Assembly: GCA_036937835.1 (NCBI GenBank)
Contig: CM072874.1
Span: 18,568,501-18,632,500, forward strand
Origin: Pampus argenteus
Lineage: Eukaryota; Chordata; Actinopteri; Scombriformes; Stromateidae
DNA: 64,000 nucleotides
Direction: 5' to 3'
The notes beneath the pieces were generated by a model. It saw nothing but the letters and a program-made list of their open reading frames with translations. It did not search any database and was not told where the DNA came from. Below are positions 35,337-47,400 of the stretch, one piece after another. Position 1 is the stretch's first letter; each line of letters opens with the position of its first letter. The translations under genes were made by a program, and so were the position numbers.

Positions 35337-36058
35337 GATCTGAAGTGTGTGTTTTTAAAGTTGCTGTCTGACAGAAAGCACAGAGTCACCTTGACTGTAA
35401 GCTGTTTGCTTGGACTAACAACAAATGGAAATTGCACCCAGGATTGAATTCTTGGTCTAGACTATTGACAGAATGTTGCAGTGCTGCAGTATAACCATCA
35501 TAACTCATAGCCTTCCTCTGCTTTACTCCACATGTGATGCATGAAGGATCAGATGCTGCTGCACCCTGGAAAGATCTCCTTTGAATTCCAAATGATGAGG
35601 GACGCTTGAGAGCGAGAGAACAGAATTAGGTCATGTCTCCCACCCTTTGGTGTAGCATTAGTGTTATAAGCTACCCTGATATAACAGAGGGTTGTAGTGC
35701 AAGATAAACACAAATGAGTGATGCAATTTTCCCGAGCTTATAGACAAACTCATATGACTTTTTGGATGCTGCTTTCTGTTTTTCTCCCCCATTTAAAAGG
35801 AGTCTGAGCTTCAAAAACAGCAGTTTTCATAATTAATTCTTATGTACTGCTCTTCCCAAATGCATTCGTTCTTCCTGCAAGAAGCATTTGCACAGTGAAT
35901 GTACTGTAGTTCGCATGGTTTTGCACATTTTGCTTTATTGATCTAGAACTGTAATGTACTTGTCTTTGATCTCACACAGGGGGATAGAAGCTCTTAATTG
36001 CCTCCTCTAATGCATTTGGGTTAGGAAACTATTTTGGTGCTGTTTTTTAAAATTTTCT

Positions 36059-36061
<3 letters not shown>

Positions 36062-36125
<64 letters not shown>
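36062..36125. repeat. (TA)26-(GA)6 compound microsatellite
   Basis: A pure TA/AT run from 36062 to 36114, followed directly by a GA run to about 36125. Confidence 0.96.
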
Positions 36126-36126
<1 letters not shown>

Positions 36127-36749
36127 CTGGGTAATTGTATTAGTGCTAGTAAACTAAAACCTCACCATTGTTTGCTATTTAATATATGTATAACTAAATA
36201 TGGTTTCTAGATTACTCATTATTTGGTTATTAGCTTTTTACCTGCAAATGTTTTATTGCACTTAGGGTAATGAGGGCTAAGTTATCACCTACTTAAGTAA
36301 AACGTTATCTTCACTTCATCTGGTTCACTGTGTGCTCTGCTCTGCTCTGCTCTGTGTGTGTGTGTGTGTGCGTGCCTGTGTGTGTGTCATCAATCACAGG
36401 GAGCAGAGGACGCGTTCATCACTGGCTAGTATTTCTGTAACTGTCTGACACAGACCAGCTGACAATCACACCCACTTCATGCAGTGATTGGTCAGCTTTG
36501 TGGAGGTGAGAGAGGAGTCAGGATTTGAACTTCTTTGTCTTGCTTTGCTTCTTGTGAACAGCCAAGTGCAACTCTGTGACTGCCTTCACCTGTCTGTGAC
36601 GGTTGGCTTTTCACTCTTCGCCTTTGACTGAACCCGTTCAGAACGACTATAAACACATTTGACAGACAACTTGTTAGAACCATTTCCGAGTTAGCGACCC
36701 TTACTTACTGTACTGCGCTGACATAAATCTTACAGTACAATCTGGTGGA

Positions 36750-36773
36750 ATACAAACGGTCTTCCGTTTGTAT
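36750..36773. repeat. 10-bp perfect inverted repeat, TCTT loop
   Basis: atacaaacgg, loop tctt, ccgtttgtat. A short stem-loop with no assigned role. Confidence 0.85.
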
Positions 36774-37027
36774 GTAATCAAAGAATATATCTCTTACAGT
36801 GACTTCATCTCAGACTGCACCATTGTTTGATATTTAATATTCGGAGCTTGTGCTCTGAATAGCTGCCATCAAAGCCACCGCGTACGTTTGAGCTCCGAGA
36901 TTTAAGCCTCCAGATTTTGACAGCAGATAGTGAGAAAGAAAGCAGGTAGTGACAGTAAGAAAGAGGAAACATTCTCAGGGAATTAATCAGCTTTTATGCT
37001 CAACTCATTTTGGCAAACTGATTAAAG

Positions 37028-37043
37028 TGACCTTTGCTGACCC
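37028..37043 (-). promoter_or_regulatory. DR4-type nuclear receptor motif
   Basis: The minus strand reads GGGTCA, four bases (gcaa), AGGTCA. Two near-ideal half-sites with four-base spacing fit the thyroid hormone receptor or LXR type of site. It is in intron 1. Only the motif is seen; occupancy is inference. Confidence 0.4.
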
Positions 37044-38350
37044 GCAGTGAGAAATGTAGCTCAAAGAAGAGAGTAGTGGTTCAAGATGTTGTGGCCTTAT
37101 ATAGCTGTATATTATATGCCCGCAGTACATCGTACAACACCTTGGCTTAATGGGCTGCCTGGCAAAATTATTAATGCCTCCAATAATTTCACAGGACTTG
37201 TCGTTTTATTACAGCCACAATATAAGTTCAATGTTGGAAGAAAGGTGCGAGAATAATGGGCTGTATAATAATAATAATAATACACAGACCTTTCTACAGT
37301 ACTCATTAATTTATGTTGCATAGTCTAAAAATCTCATTTATTTTTCGTTTTTGTTGGCACTTAGCGGAGTGGGACAGTTATCACTGCTAGACAGCGCCAG
37401 GGCCAAGGCAGGAGCGGGTGAAGCTTGAGTGTGTTCAGTGTTATAAATGTCAACACGGAGTCTCAGCTGACACGGGATGCTAGAGTGTGTTTTGCGTGCA
37501 GTAAAGCGTCATGCTTGCATTGTTTATTTATTGCACCTCACTGAATTTTCACACACGATCACATTTGTCTCCTTGAATAAATATAGAAATGCGGTTTTCT
37601 GCGAGGTCTCGATGGGAAATAAACCTGTCACATAGATATCATATATCACAGGAGGAAAAAGAACCTAGAACCAAATATCACTCATAAATCACACAGGTTT
37701 TTGAATTACAATGCAGGGCTGCATTTCCAAGCAGCAATGTGACTGAAGAATACTTCGGGAAACGACACGTTACATGGTTTCATATCAGATTTTTTATCTC
37801 CCATAACAAGCTTGTTTTGAAATGGTATTTCACAATACTGCATCTGAAATAGTACTATTAAATATAGTAAAATGACTTAACACCATGTTGACTGAACCAT
37901 ATGATGCAACTTTGATGGACGTGCAAAGATAATTCAGAAACATGCACTTAATATAAAAGAAGCTGAAAACTCCAGAAGTTAACCGTTTAGAACAGTTGAG
38001 CAGATGGTGAAGCAGCAGGTTGTCTCCTTGTAAATGATACGAAGTGAATCCTCTCTGTTGCTTTTCCTTGTCGGAACAGTTGGGTTGGAGATTGGGGTGC
38101 GTTAATGTTGGTAGCGGCTAGCGTAGCCTGGAGCTCCTGGCCTGCAGTTTACCAGCTTTCACACAGTTCCCTGTGAAGTTGATCCGAGTGACAGGGTCAA
38201 CACCAAACATCTAAACATCTGCATTTTGCTCAATCGTGGCATCTTCCCTGATTTAATAATATGTGGCAATTTGTTTACCTTGTAAAGTTGTAAAGTTTAC
38301 CTTTACACTGGTGTTCCAGTCTTCATGGCGACAGTCACAAATACCCTCCT

Positions 38351-38356
<6 letters not shown>

Positions 38357-38394
<38 letters not shown>

Positions 38395-38396
38395 TG
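38357..38396. repeat. (TG)15-(AG)n microsatellite
   Basis: A TG run at 38357-38386 continuing into a short AG run. Confidence 0.93.
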
Positions 38397-38804
38397 TGCA
38401 CCTCAGTGGTTATACCCTCCCCTGGGTCTTTGATTGTAAATGAGCTAAACCCTTATTAGGATTGAGGAGGGGGTGGGGGATGGGGGTAATGAGCGAATCA
38501 GCGCTGCTTCTCCTCTCTCTGTTCTGCTCTCTCGCTCCCTCTCCGACTCATCAGTTACAAACAGTGAAGTCATACCTTCCAAAGGGGCCTGTTTTTGCAC
38601 TATATGCGATGATGTCACCAGCAACCAATCAACATGTAGCGCTGCTTGAGGTGGTGTTTGTGTGTGTGAGGGGGTGGGGGGGTTCACCACTGGGAAAAGC
38701 ACACTTGCTCAGTTATCATCTGGTTCTGCCGGCAAACACGAGAGCTCACATTAAATCAAGAATCCACAGGCTTCTGCTGATACAGAAAGCTGAGATATAT
38801 CCAT

Positions 38805-38891
38805 ATCTGTCTATCTGTTTATCTGTCTGTCTGTCTGTCTGTGTATATACATGTATGTATGTGTGTGTATATATGTATATATATATATATA
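38805..38891. repeat. Compound CTGT/TATG/TA microsatellite
   Basis: Successive runs of tatctgtc, ctgt, gtat and ta units over about 85 bases. An open reading frame running through it (38462-38929) is a chance product. Confidence 0.9.
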
Positions 38892-39776
38892 GACACAACC
38901 ACAGCTCTCTGATTAAGATTTCACTTTGAATCTGTGGCTGTTTTTATTCCTTTAGTCTGACATTCACAATTAGGCCTCATTATTAGATAAACATATTCAA
39001 TTTAGTGCAAAATCTCAGCAATTATTTGCATCTCATATTGACCTGAGTTCAAGGTGACTGTGGAGGCTGTTCGTGCTGTTCGTACCGTAGCCTCAACGTG
39101 CATTTGAAAGCTCCAGCTGTCAAGTCAAGACGGATAATTTGGGTTAACATTGCCGAGAATTCATGGCCGGCCTTGAATGGATATTCATTTATTACAACAA
39201 TGTCATTTGTTTGATTTGCTCTATAAAGGAACACATTGTGGTAATTGCACAAAAAATAGAGAGATATATCATGGACCAAAGATCAGCAAAATGTCACCCT
39301 GCGTTCACAATGATTGTTCATCATTGTTGGTGTTTTCACTGAGCTATTTCCCTGACCTTTTCCTTATTGTTGCACACAGCATCTCAGCTGAAGGAAATCC
39401 AGAGCTTTACTGTGTCTGTGCTATTCTGCTTTCAGTGATTCTTGTGTTCCTCTTCCTCCTACTATTTTACATATTCTCTCTTAACTGAAGGTGGAGGCAC
39501 GAATTGACTGTGTGACATTTATGGTAATTATTATATGTATGATTAAATTTCTATTTGATATTATTTTGGAAACATTTCACTCATTTTTATAAATGGTCAT
39601 TTTTGACAGTGAGAGTGCTCTTGTGGCAGTTTTGCTCATGGTTGATAATAATGTGATGAATTTGAATAGCCAGCTACCAGACTCTCAATATATATATTTT
39701 TTACACACAAAGTATGTAGTGAAATTGAAATGTAAATGTGTCTGGGGTTTTAGTAGCTCCAATAAATGGCATTAAA

Positions 39777-40160
39777 TTAAAGGACAGGTTCACAATCAAG
39801 TCTGTCTTAAAGGTGTCCATATGAACAGTGAAAGAGGTTTTTCTCCTGTTTATACTGACTGTTAAAAGATCATCTTTAAGTGTGCTTTCAATGTAAGTGA
39901 GGGGGTAAAAATCTACAGTGTGTCCACAACATCATTTTGTGCAAAAATGCAGTTATCAAGTAAATATCTGACACATTTACAGTCTGTTTAGCATCAGATT
40001 TCCTCGTTGTGTTTCCCTGTTGAGCTGTGGTGGAAGTATAGGAACAAATAGAGGAACCTTGACACTAAAAACACTAACACTGAAATATATCTACTGGATT
40101 TGACTCATTTGGACGGCTGAAGCTTCATATTAGCTTCAGATTAAACCCTGTAGAAGGACG
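39777..40160. repeat. Longer foldback element, one end present
   Basis: Starts ttaaaggacaggttcacaat, then gtctgtcttaaaggtgtcc. Inside, about 39960-40003 and 40051-40095 are imperfect reverse complements (gtaaatatctgacacattta against actgaaatatatctac). The palindrome's distal end is missing. Same family as 30174-30448. Confidence 0.7.
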
Positions 40161-41674
40161 AGACTGGAAGCCCTTCATTCCATTAATTACAAGTCACTAA
40201 TGTCTTACACTCCTGCTGATCATTTTCCATAGTTTTTAAAGTCCCCAACCACTCAAAATGTAGTTGCTTACACAATATCTACACAGGGTGTGTAGTGAAA
40301 GCAGCATGTTAGCATCAGTGTCTCCACAGGATGCGTTAAGTCACAGTATTAAGTCTAGGTCATCGTGAAAGAAGCGTAAAAGTGCCGATGTGAGCCGCCT
40401 TATTACAATAGAAGTGACTGACAACTGAAAAACCCAGCTGTGTAAACCAACACTAGTTTACTGGAAGAAAACACAAATCATTATTTATTTGAAGAATTTT
40501 CAGATGTCTGGAGGGGATCTTTAAATCTTCCTTTCTGGTAGCGAATCATTTTGCAGACACATGTTTGATTTTCTACAGGAGCAGTTTCAGCTGCTCTCAG
40601 TCGATTATTTTTGACCTCCAATATAATAAATGACTTCATTTGTTTTGGTCAAATGTTTTTACTGACTCCACATTGAGGCCACACTCGTATAACACCAGAC
40701 AGTAGTAATTTTCTGATTTGGTTGCTAGTTTGCTTTGACTAATGAGAGGCAAGGCAGGCAGTAAGCCATCATCATCTCCGTGCAGGAGAACCGTAGCTGC
40801 CTGCTTCCTTACAGGCCACAGAGGGACAAGCAGCGAATACATCTGATTAGCCGTATCGACTGGTAAAATGCTACCATACCGGGTTTCCGCTCATAAAGCC
40901 AAGGTACACAGTAATTAGCCTGGGATCGATGTGACGGTCCAGCAGCTATCCCACAGACACGCAGTTTCACAGAGCTAGCAGAGTGAATTCTTTGTGGGAA
41001 AAAGGTTAAAGGTCGAGTCGCTATCAAACATCAGCTGCATTACTGTCACATTACTGCTTCCCCCCCCACAAATGAGTTGAAAAAGATTCTGTCAAGATAA
41101 ATCACATTCATGTGTCTGCGAGTGCTGTTAATCCTTCTCTCCGCAGCCCATCGGCCTTGGCTCCGTATTGGATTTGTCATTTGCCGTCCTGACTGATGGA
41201 ACTTGTAGCTTAGCACATGTTTGTGTTATCACACACAAACACTCACATGCTGGGTATATCTCTGCTGCTTTCTAAAGACCCTTTTACTCTAGGTGTTTCT
41301 GATCTGAACCATCTTTTAATGTGCATGCTGGCATTTCTGTTAACTAGAGGAATTAGCTTTCAGACATCTGTGTCGCTAACTTGAAATTGATTGTTACCGT
41401 ATAGCTTGTCAGTGAAATGATTTGCCAGCCTTTTCAGTGGTGCCACTGGCAGGACTGCATTTGTATGAAAGTAGAAAATCACATTCTATCTACAGAGCTC
41501 ATTCTGTTTCCTAGCCTACTGTTTGGTTGTGTGGTTGCATGGCAGCATCAGCTAAAGGTATAAAGCTTAATATCAAGATGTGCTTGTGCAAAACGCTTTA
41601 AAGCAGTGAGTAAATGAAAGGGTACACGCTTAGCTGCAGATCACCTCTGAAACCTGACCAGGCTGACTGACGTC

Positions 41675-41704
41675 TGTGTGTGTGTGTGCATGTGTGTGTG
41701 CGTG
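41675..41704. repeat. TG repeat just before the exon 2 acceptor
   Basis: TG-rich tract (tgtgtgtgtgtgtgcatgtg, then tgtgtgcgtg) ending about 12 bases before the exon 2 AG. It replaces much of the usual pyrimidine tract. Confidence 0.9.
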
Positions 41705-41716
41705 CTGTTTCCGCAG

Positions 41717-41908
41717 GTGCCCACGGAGTGCGAGAGGAGCCCCAGTTTGTGACGGCCCGCGCTGGAGAAAACGTCATCCTGGGATGCGACGTGTCCCACC
41801 CCCTGAACGGCCAGCCCTATGTGGTGGAGTGGTTCAAGTATGGAATGCCCATCCCCTTCTTCATCAACTTTCGGTTCTACCCTCCTCATGTGGACCCGGA
41901 ATACGCCG
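41717..41908 (+). CDS. igsf9b: igsf9b coding exon 2: first half of Ig domain 1
   Basis: Completes codon 22 and encodes residues 23-85 plus the first base of codon 86. It begins AHGVREEPQFVTARAGENV and ends PPHVDPEYA. It holds the B-strand Cys45 (in LGCDV) and the core Trp60 (in VVEWFKYG), both required for an Ig fold. The acceptor is tttccgcag and the donor GCCG|GTAAGA, phase 1 on both sides. The text YVVEWFKYGMPIPFF and FYPPHVDPEYAG are hallmarks of IGSF9B. Compared with the mammalian protein as I remember it, the HP..GQP loop appears two residues shorter here. Read-through into the intron would stop at about 41979. Confidence 0.96.
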
Positions 41909-43214
41909 GTAAGATGGTGACATTTCATATCAGACATCTTCTTTTGAAGAATACAGGTTTCTTCGGTATCTATATGTAGGAATACGTGGGCTGTACAGTG
42001 TTCCAGTTACCACAGTATATCAGTTTGTATTAGACACAATCTGCATGTTGATTCACTCGTTTAGATATCTGAATCTGTTGCTGTTAATCTTTCATTTTTC
42101 GAACCGTTGCTGTTGATTAAAATACAAAGATATCTGCATACATTTGACAGGAAACCATCACTCCCTTGACGGTGCTTTCTTTGCTCAGCGGTGTGCTTTG
42201 CAGTGTACACTGTAATAAATATGTTTACTAACTAATGTTGACAGCTTTAATGAGATGACATTTCGTGTGGAGGCAGCAGCTCTCTCCATCAACACTCGAG
42301 GTGAAGTTTGCTGGGGAGGTGAAAAAAAGATTTTCTCCCTCGTCTGCTTTTCATTTCCTTTTTTCTGATCGTGAAAATTTCAGAAATAACCCCCCCCACC
42401 CCCCTCTGATGTGCCTAAACTGCATTTCCCCTCTTAGACATACATGATGATGGTAGATATTTATTTTCATCTTGCACCTTGATGTATGTAATATTTAAGA
42501 GAATGGTGGTGTTAACATTACCCAGATACCATAGCTGCAGAGAGATTAACAGATATCCACTTCAAACATAAGTGGAAAATAATGAAAAACTTAAAGGTTC
42601 CTTAATTAATCTTCCCAACCCGCCACCTGGCAGAGGTTATAAAGAAGCGTGAGCGAATCCCAAACAGCACTGGTCAAACCGAAAAGAGTTTGTTATAGTT
42701 GCTTTAACTCTCCTCACAGAGCCGGCGCCAGGATTCATTCTCTACCGCTGCTCAGGGCCAATAGTCAGAAAATAGTCCATTTTCATGACTTCAGAGTTAA
42801 GTCATGTTTTTTCAATAGAAGCAGATACAGCACACAACACCAAAATGTGACAACAAGTGCATTCTTTCCGTATACACAATCAGACAACTGTGCTTTGCTT
42901 ATAACGTTACATATCAAATGTCTTATCACAACGTCGGAAATGAAATTAATAACCCAAAGCGCAGCCACAACAACAAGTGCAGTGCATTTACCCAAAGCCT
43001 GTCAACTGTGCACACATGGAGTAAAACGAGGCGGCTATCATCACAATCTCAGTGATTATATTTCTATTGTGAAAATACTTGTTGGCTGACCGGCCGACAA
43101 TATGCATGCAGCTTCATGTACACACACACACACACATCATAGGATACTGGTACACAGCCGGGGATCGGATTGGGAACAGAATAGCTGATTAACTTTTCCA
43201 TACTTCTTTTCTTA

Positions 43215-43535
43215 ACGTAACTGGGGCTACGCAGACTCGCCCCGGTGTAGAGCCGTGTCTGTCTCCTCAGGCAAAGCATTCCAAAGTCTGGAAGTCTTGG
43301 TAGCAAAAGGCTCTGTCACCTTTGTGTTTGCGTCTAGATGTTGGAGCAATGAGGAGAGCAGCATCTCAGGGTGCCAGGGAGGGAGGGGCGACATGAGGCA
43401 ATTAAGAAGGTCACAAATATAAGTTGTAGCTTGACCCCTCAGGGGTTTAAACGTCATGAGCAATATTTTTGTAATCAGTTTGAAAGGCAGAGATGTCTGG
43501 AGTATAGTCCAGTCGCCGTGAGGAACCAACCAAGA
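43215..43535 (-). mobile_element. LINE 3' fragment (Rex1/L2-like), minus strand
   Basis: On the minus strand the frame 43529-43227 encodes a C-terminal reverse-transcriptase segment of a teleost LINE. Pieces include FKLITKILLMTFKPLRGQA, TYICDLLN and FATKTSRLWNALPEE, which match the usual region after the RT domain (TFKALHGLAP, RLWNALPEEIR as the family's pattern). Only the C-terminal part is present; the copy is 5'-truncated as LINEs usually are. Clade assignment within Rex1/L2/Jockey-type elements is tentative. Confidence 0.75.
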
Positions 43536-43927
43536 GATATGGATTTCACAGCATTCATTTTACAGTTCTATTGTATCCGCTCATATACAGTAATATATCC
43601 ATTAGTAGTCTCTGTTGAAAAACTGCAAAGTTCTGTGTAATTAAATATTCGGTGATAAGAATGTATCACAAGTTGCAAACGTTCAAATCTTTGGGGGGAG
43701 GGGCGAGCAGGTTTACTCTGATGAGAAACATTTGGCAGATATTAATCTCCATTTCTGTTTGAAAGCGGGCTGATTGATTGGCTGCTGTCTGCATCAGATA
43801 CAGGAAACAGTTTTATTTTAGAACGTCCTTTACACCCCTTATCCCTGAAGTAATTATCTTTGGTCCCTCCGTCTTAAACACATCAATTCTGTTGTTAAAA
43901 TAGTTATCAATTCAGTCTTTCCATGAT

Positions 43928-44272
43928 ATGGAAAAAGTAAATTATGCCTTCAATGACATCACAACTGGACTATTGCAATTCTTTATATTTACACCTTCCC
44001 CAGTTTCTTTATTAAGCCACCTACAGATGGTCCAAAATGTCGCTGCAGGGATGCTGACTGGTACTAAAAAGTGCGAGCACATCATTCATCCTAGACCTAG
44101 CCTCTCTTCATTGGCTCCCTGTTCATTTTAGAATTCAATTTAACTGACTTTGCTGATGGCTTTCAGTGCTCTTAATGGTCAAAACCCCATCTGATATCAC
44201 AGAGCTCATTCACTGGCTCCTATGTCTCTTAGAAGTGATAACTTGTATGCCCCCACGGTCACAACTACAATT

Positions 44273-44303
<31 letters not shown>

Positions 44304-44420
44304 TTTTAATATCATGATTCATCATGTCTGTGATGTTGTTTTTGTACTTTGATACTTTCCTTTTTACAGCACTTCAGTCACCCTAAGCTGTGTTTAAATG
44401 TGCTCTAGAAATAAACTCTA
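43928..44420 (+). mobile_element. LINE 3' fragment (Rex1/L2-like), plus strand
   Basis: Encodes LLSHLQMVQNVAAGMLTGTK and EHIIHPRPSLSSLAP, the reverse-transcriptase C-terminal region of a fish LINE, with frameshifts afterwards. A TAGA microsatellite (44273-44303) interrupts it. The 3' end, with acagcacttcagtcacccta and gtgctctagaaataaactct, looks like the LINE 3' tail. It is the same general class as the minus-strand fragment 400 bases upstream, but a different part and orientation. Confidence 0.75.
44273..44303. repeat. (TAGA)7 microsatellite
   Basis: A tetranucleotide run inside the plus-strand LINE fragment. Confidence 0.95.
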
Positions 44421-47400
44421 TTTACTTACTCATGGTGGGTTAAGTAAGTAAGTAGAGCTGCCTGCAGCGGGAAGAAAATTATTCTGACAAGTAGAAGATT
44501 GTGGCAAAAATACAGAAGCTTTGTATAATCTTTGTGCATCCTCACGCACTTTGTCTTTATTGATTAGATCACTGAGCACAATTACCTGACAGGAAGGCCT
44601 GCTGAGTTCGGTTAGTGTTACAGAATCCTGACCACGGCAGAAAGAGCTGTCAGCATAATCCTCTGAAGACTGGAACAGTCGCACTACTGTCATATAAACA
44701 AACACAGACTGCATAGTAGTAGTAGACTCCCCAAAACTGAGGACATGTTCATATCATCATGCAGTGTGTGTTTGCCTGTGTATGCCAGTCCTCTTTCATC
44801 ATATTTAATCTGCCTGTGAGTTCCACTCATGTAGGGTTCTGCTTCCATTGAAACCGAGTCAAATATTGAATCCTATCTTCTTTAAAATCGCTTATCAATG
44901 TTTTTTTTTAAAGCTTTCCACATGTACAAGTTATACATAACTAAAACTCAAAGATTGAGTTGAACTCTCAAATCACCTTTTGTTGGCGGACTAGCTAGAA
45001 ACAGTTTGGGGTGTTAGCCTAAAGCAGGCTGATAATGACATGAGCAGCACAACATATGCACAATTGATTAAATACAGCATATCTGACACATAACCCGCTG
45101 TAATCTACTGTTACGCCTTATTTTTCCACTTGCTCCACACCGGAGGTCCTCATACATGTGGATTAAAGGTTCGAGCAGTGATCTGAAGCCACCAGCTGAT
45201 TCAGACGTGAAGATGTGTGTAACTGCAATCCATAATGTAGTCTAACTGAACTGAATACAGAACCCTGCTGTATACACACATTTTAGTTTCACTTCCCTTC
45301 CCAGTAGCTTTTAAATGATGTAGCTTTTTTCCAGTAAGTAGTGAGCCAGTGTGACCAAACACTATATTTTATTTTTTTAATACTTTTTTAATACTTAACA
45401 GTAGCTGATTCTTGTAACATTTTCAGTGTGTTAAGATACTTTTTCGGAGTTTCTTACAGGTCAGTGAAAGCTGCACAGATACATAGAGACTCACATTGTG
45501 CCCTCTTTAGATTCAGATGATGTCAAGGGTTAATGAGTTGCGCTGTTTCCAGGATACCCCTCTGCTCTGTCTCAAACAAGCCGTTGTCTCATTTTTTTAT
45601 AGAGAGGAAGAGGGGAAAAAAAACATCTGTGAGAGGAAAAGAGGCAGACCACAAAAGAACAATTACCATAAAAAACTTATTGAGAGGAAGAGATGGACAT
45701 AAATGGATGGCTAGACAGAAAGAGGGCGGAAGAAATTGAAGATGAAACTGGAAATGGAGGGGCACAGGAAAAAAAAAGAAAAGAGAAATGCCACAAAGAG
45801 GTCGCAAATCACGTTGTTGAATGTGAACTATCGTCATGAAGGATCTCCAAGCTGCTCTGAGAGAATGGTGACATTTTCAAATGACTTCAGCCCCAGCAGA
45901 CGTTTCCTGAAGCTAATAAATCTGCTTCGCCCTTCTTCTGTCAGAGTAACGCAGAATATTTCGGGGTCAGATTTAAATCTAGCGGGCATAGTTTTATCGT
46001 ATAAAACAAATGGAATCAAATGGACTGCGAGGTTCACACTTATAAAAGGAAGAAATATAACGCACACGTACGAGAGGCTGTGCAAACTTCAGTATATCAT
46101 TGGCATCGTCTTGGCTGAGCACCATTTCAGCAGTAGCTGTGCCAGAAGCAACCTTATGTGAAGTTGAAAACGTGGACCTGAGGCGAGTCGTCTTATGTTA
46201 TCACAGTTAGCTCAGTGACAGACTGCCATGTGCCGGCTGCAGGAAGCTGCCAGCAGAGAAGAAGTGGAGCTAGACTGACTGAATAGAACACGATTGGAGA
46301 AACAGCTGGACTTCTGTCATAATTACTTCAAGGAGTCCTGCTGACTGCTGCTTTTACTGCCGCAGGGATGCCGTTCCTTTCACTCATAACATTGTGTGGA
46401 CGCAGTCCGACAGGGGAGTTGTGTATACATTCCAGCTTTTGAATTGAACAAATTCAATTAAAGTTTAAAAAACAAAAACAAATGAAGAAATAAAAAATCT
46501 GCTAATCTGTCAACACCACCCACATGTCCCCAGACACACCTGGCAGAAATCTTCCAGTTTAAATTTAGTTTTTGTAAATTGTGTGGCCTGTGTCAGACAG
46601 ACACTAGTGGTGCCGTTAGTCCCTTTACAAACATTTATTCAATGAATCATTGTTATATTACTTATTACTAACGCAATAAAATGTGTATTTAGTGTCTTGA
46701 TGCTGTTGACACAGGTTGCTGACTTTTAATTTGCCAGAATGTTTCATAATGAGTCGATTTGCGTAAAATCAAACCAGTTTAAGCTCGTACACCGGAACCA
46801 ACCCGACTCTATTGTATAGGAACACGGCTCTGCTCATGTCTACAGCATCACTTTACTGTAAACTTGAGAAAAGAGGAGTGCTGGCTTCTCCCCAGAGCTT
46901 TCATTACTCCCTGAGAAATAACCATGCCATCATGTGTAAAGCTTTAGCAGGGAGATTCCTCCGCAGGGCTAAATAACAACACACTGACATGCTGTCACTT
47001 CTCTATGAGGTGTAGCAGAGAAAGAATGGACCTAATTGGCCAATTCTATCAAGAAACAGTGGTGTAATTTTCCTTGAATAAGTACCGTAGCTGTGAATTA
47101 GTCTGCATGGAGGCTTTTTTGCTGTAGTTTCAAATGATGATTTGTCAGGGCCAGATTGCACGGTGATGACATCATCCATGCTTCAAATCTAAAACGCTGG
47201 CACAAAGACAGTTTCGATGAGAATATACAATGTTGTTCTACATGGACTAAATGTGTAAACTGCTGCCATAATGTAGTCAGCCCGTTCTGACGTCTGTGAG
47301 AAACAAATGAAGATATTAAATGCATGTGCACAGTCCATTATCTCTCTATACAGAACTGTAACAAAGTCAGGGTGAGACTTGTTGTTTATTTCTGTTCGGA

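Larger units (their letters stand above)
18183..41716 (+). other. igsf9b: igsf9b intron 1 (23.5 kb)
   Basis: Bounded by gtgagt and tttccgcag. A long first intron between the signal-peptide exon and the first Ig exon is usual for this kind of gene. It contains most of the dispersed repeats in the window plus microsatellites, each listed separately. CpG-rich patches occur at 18590-18700 and 22480-22560. I recognise no further exon or RNA gene inside. Stretches not listed separately (for example 20730-22470, 25000-27000, 31000-33550, 40200-41650) look like unique AT-rich intronic DNA. Confidence 0.85.

Noticed and set aside
38462..38929. 155-residue open frame with a signal-peptide-like start (SESALLLLSLFCSLAPS)
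   Set aside because: Its C-terminal third is translated microsatellite and no homology is recognised. Chance frame in intron 1.
42649..43089. 146-residue open frame in intron 2
   Set aside because: No domain or similarity recognised; probably chance.
45736..46161. 141-residue Lys/Arg-rich open frame in intron 2
   Set aside because: N-terminal richness comes from an AAG/AGA purine tract; no domain.
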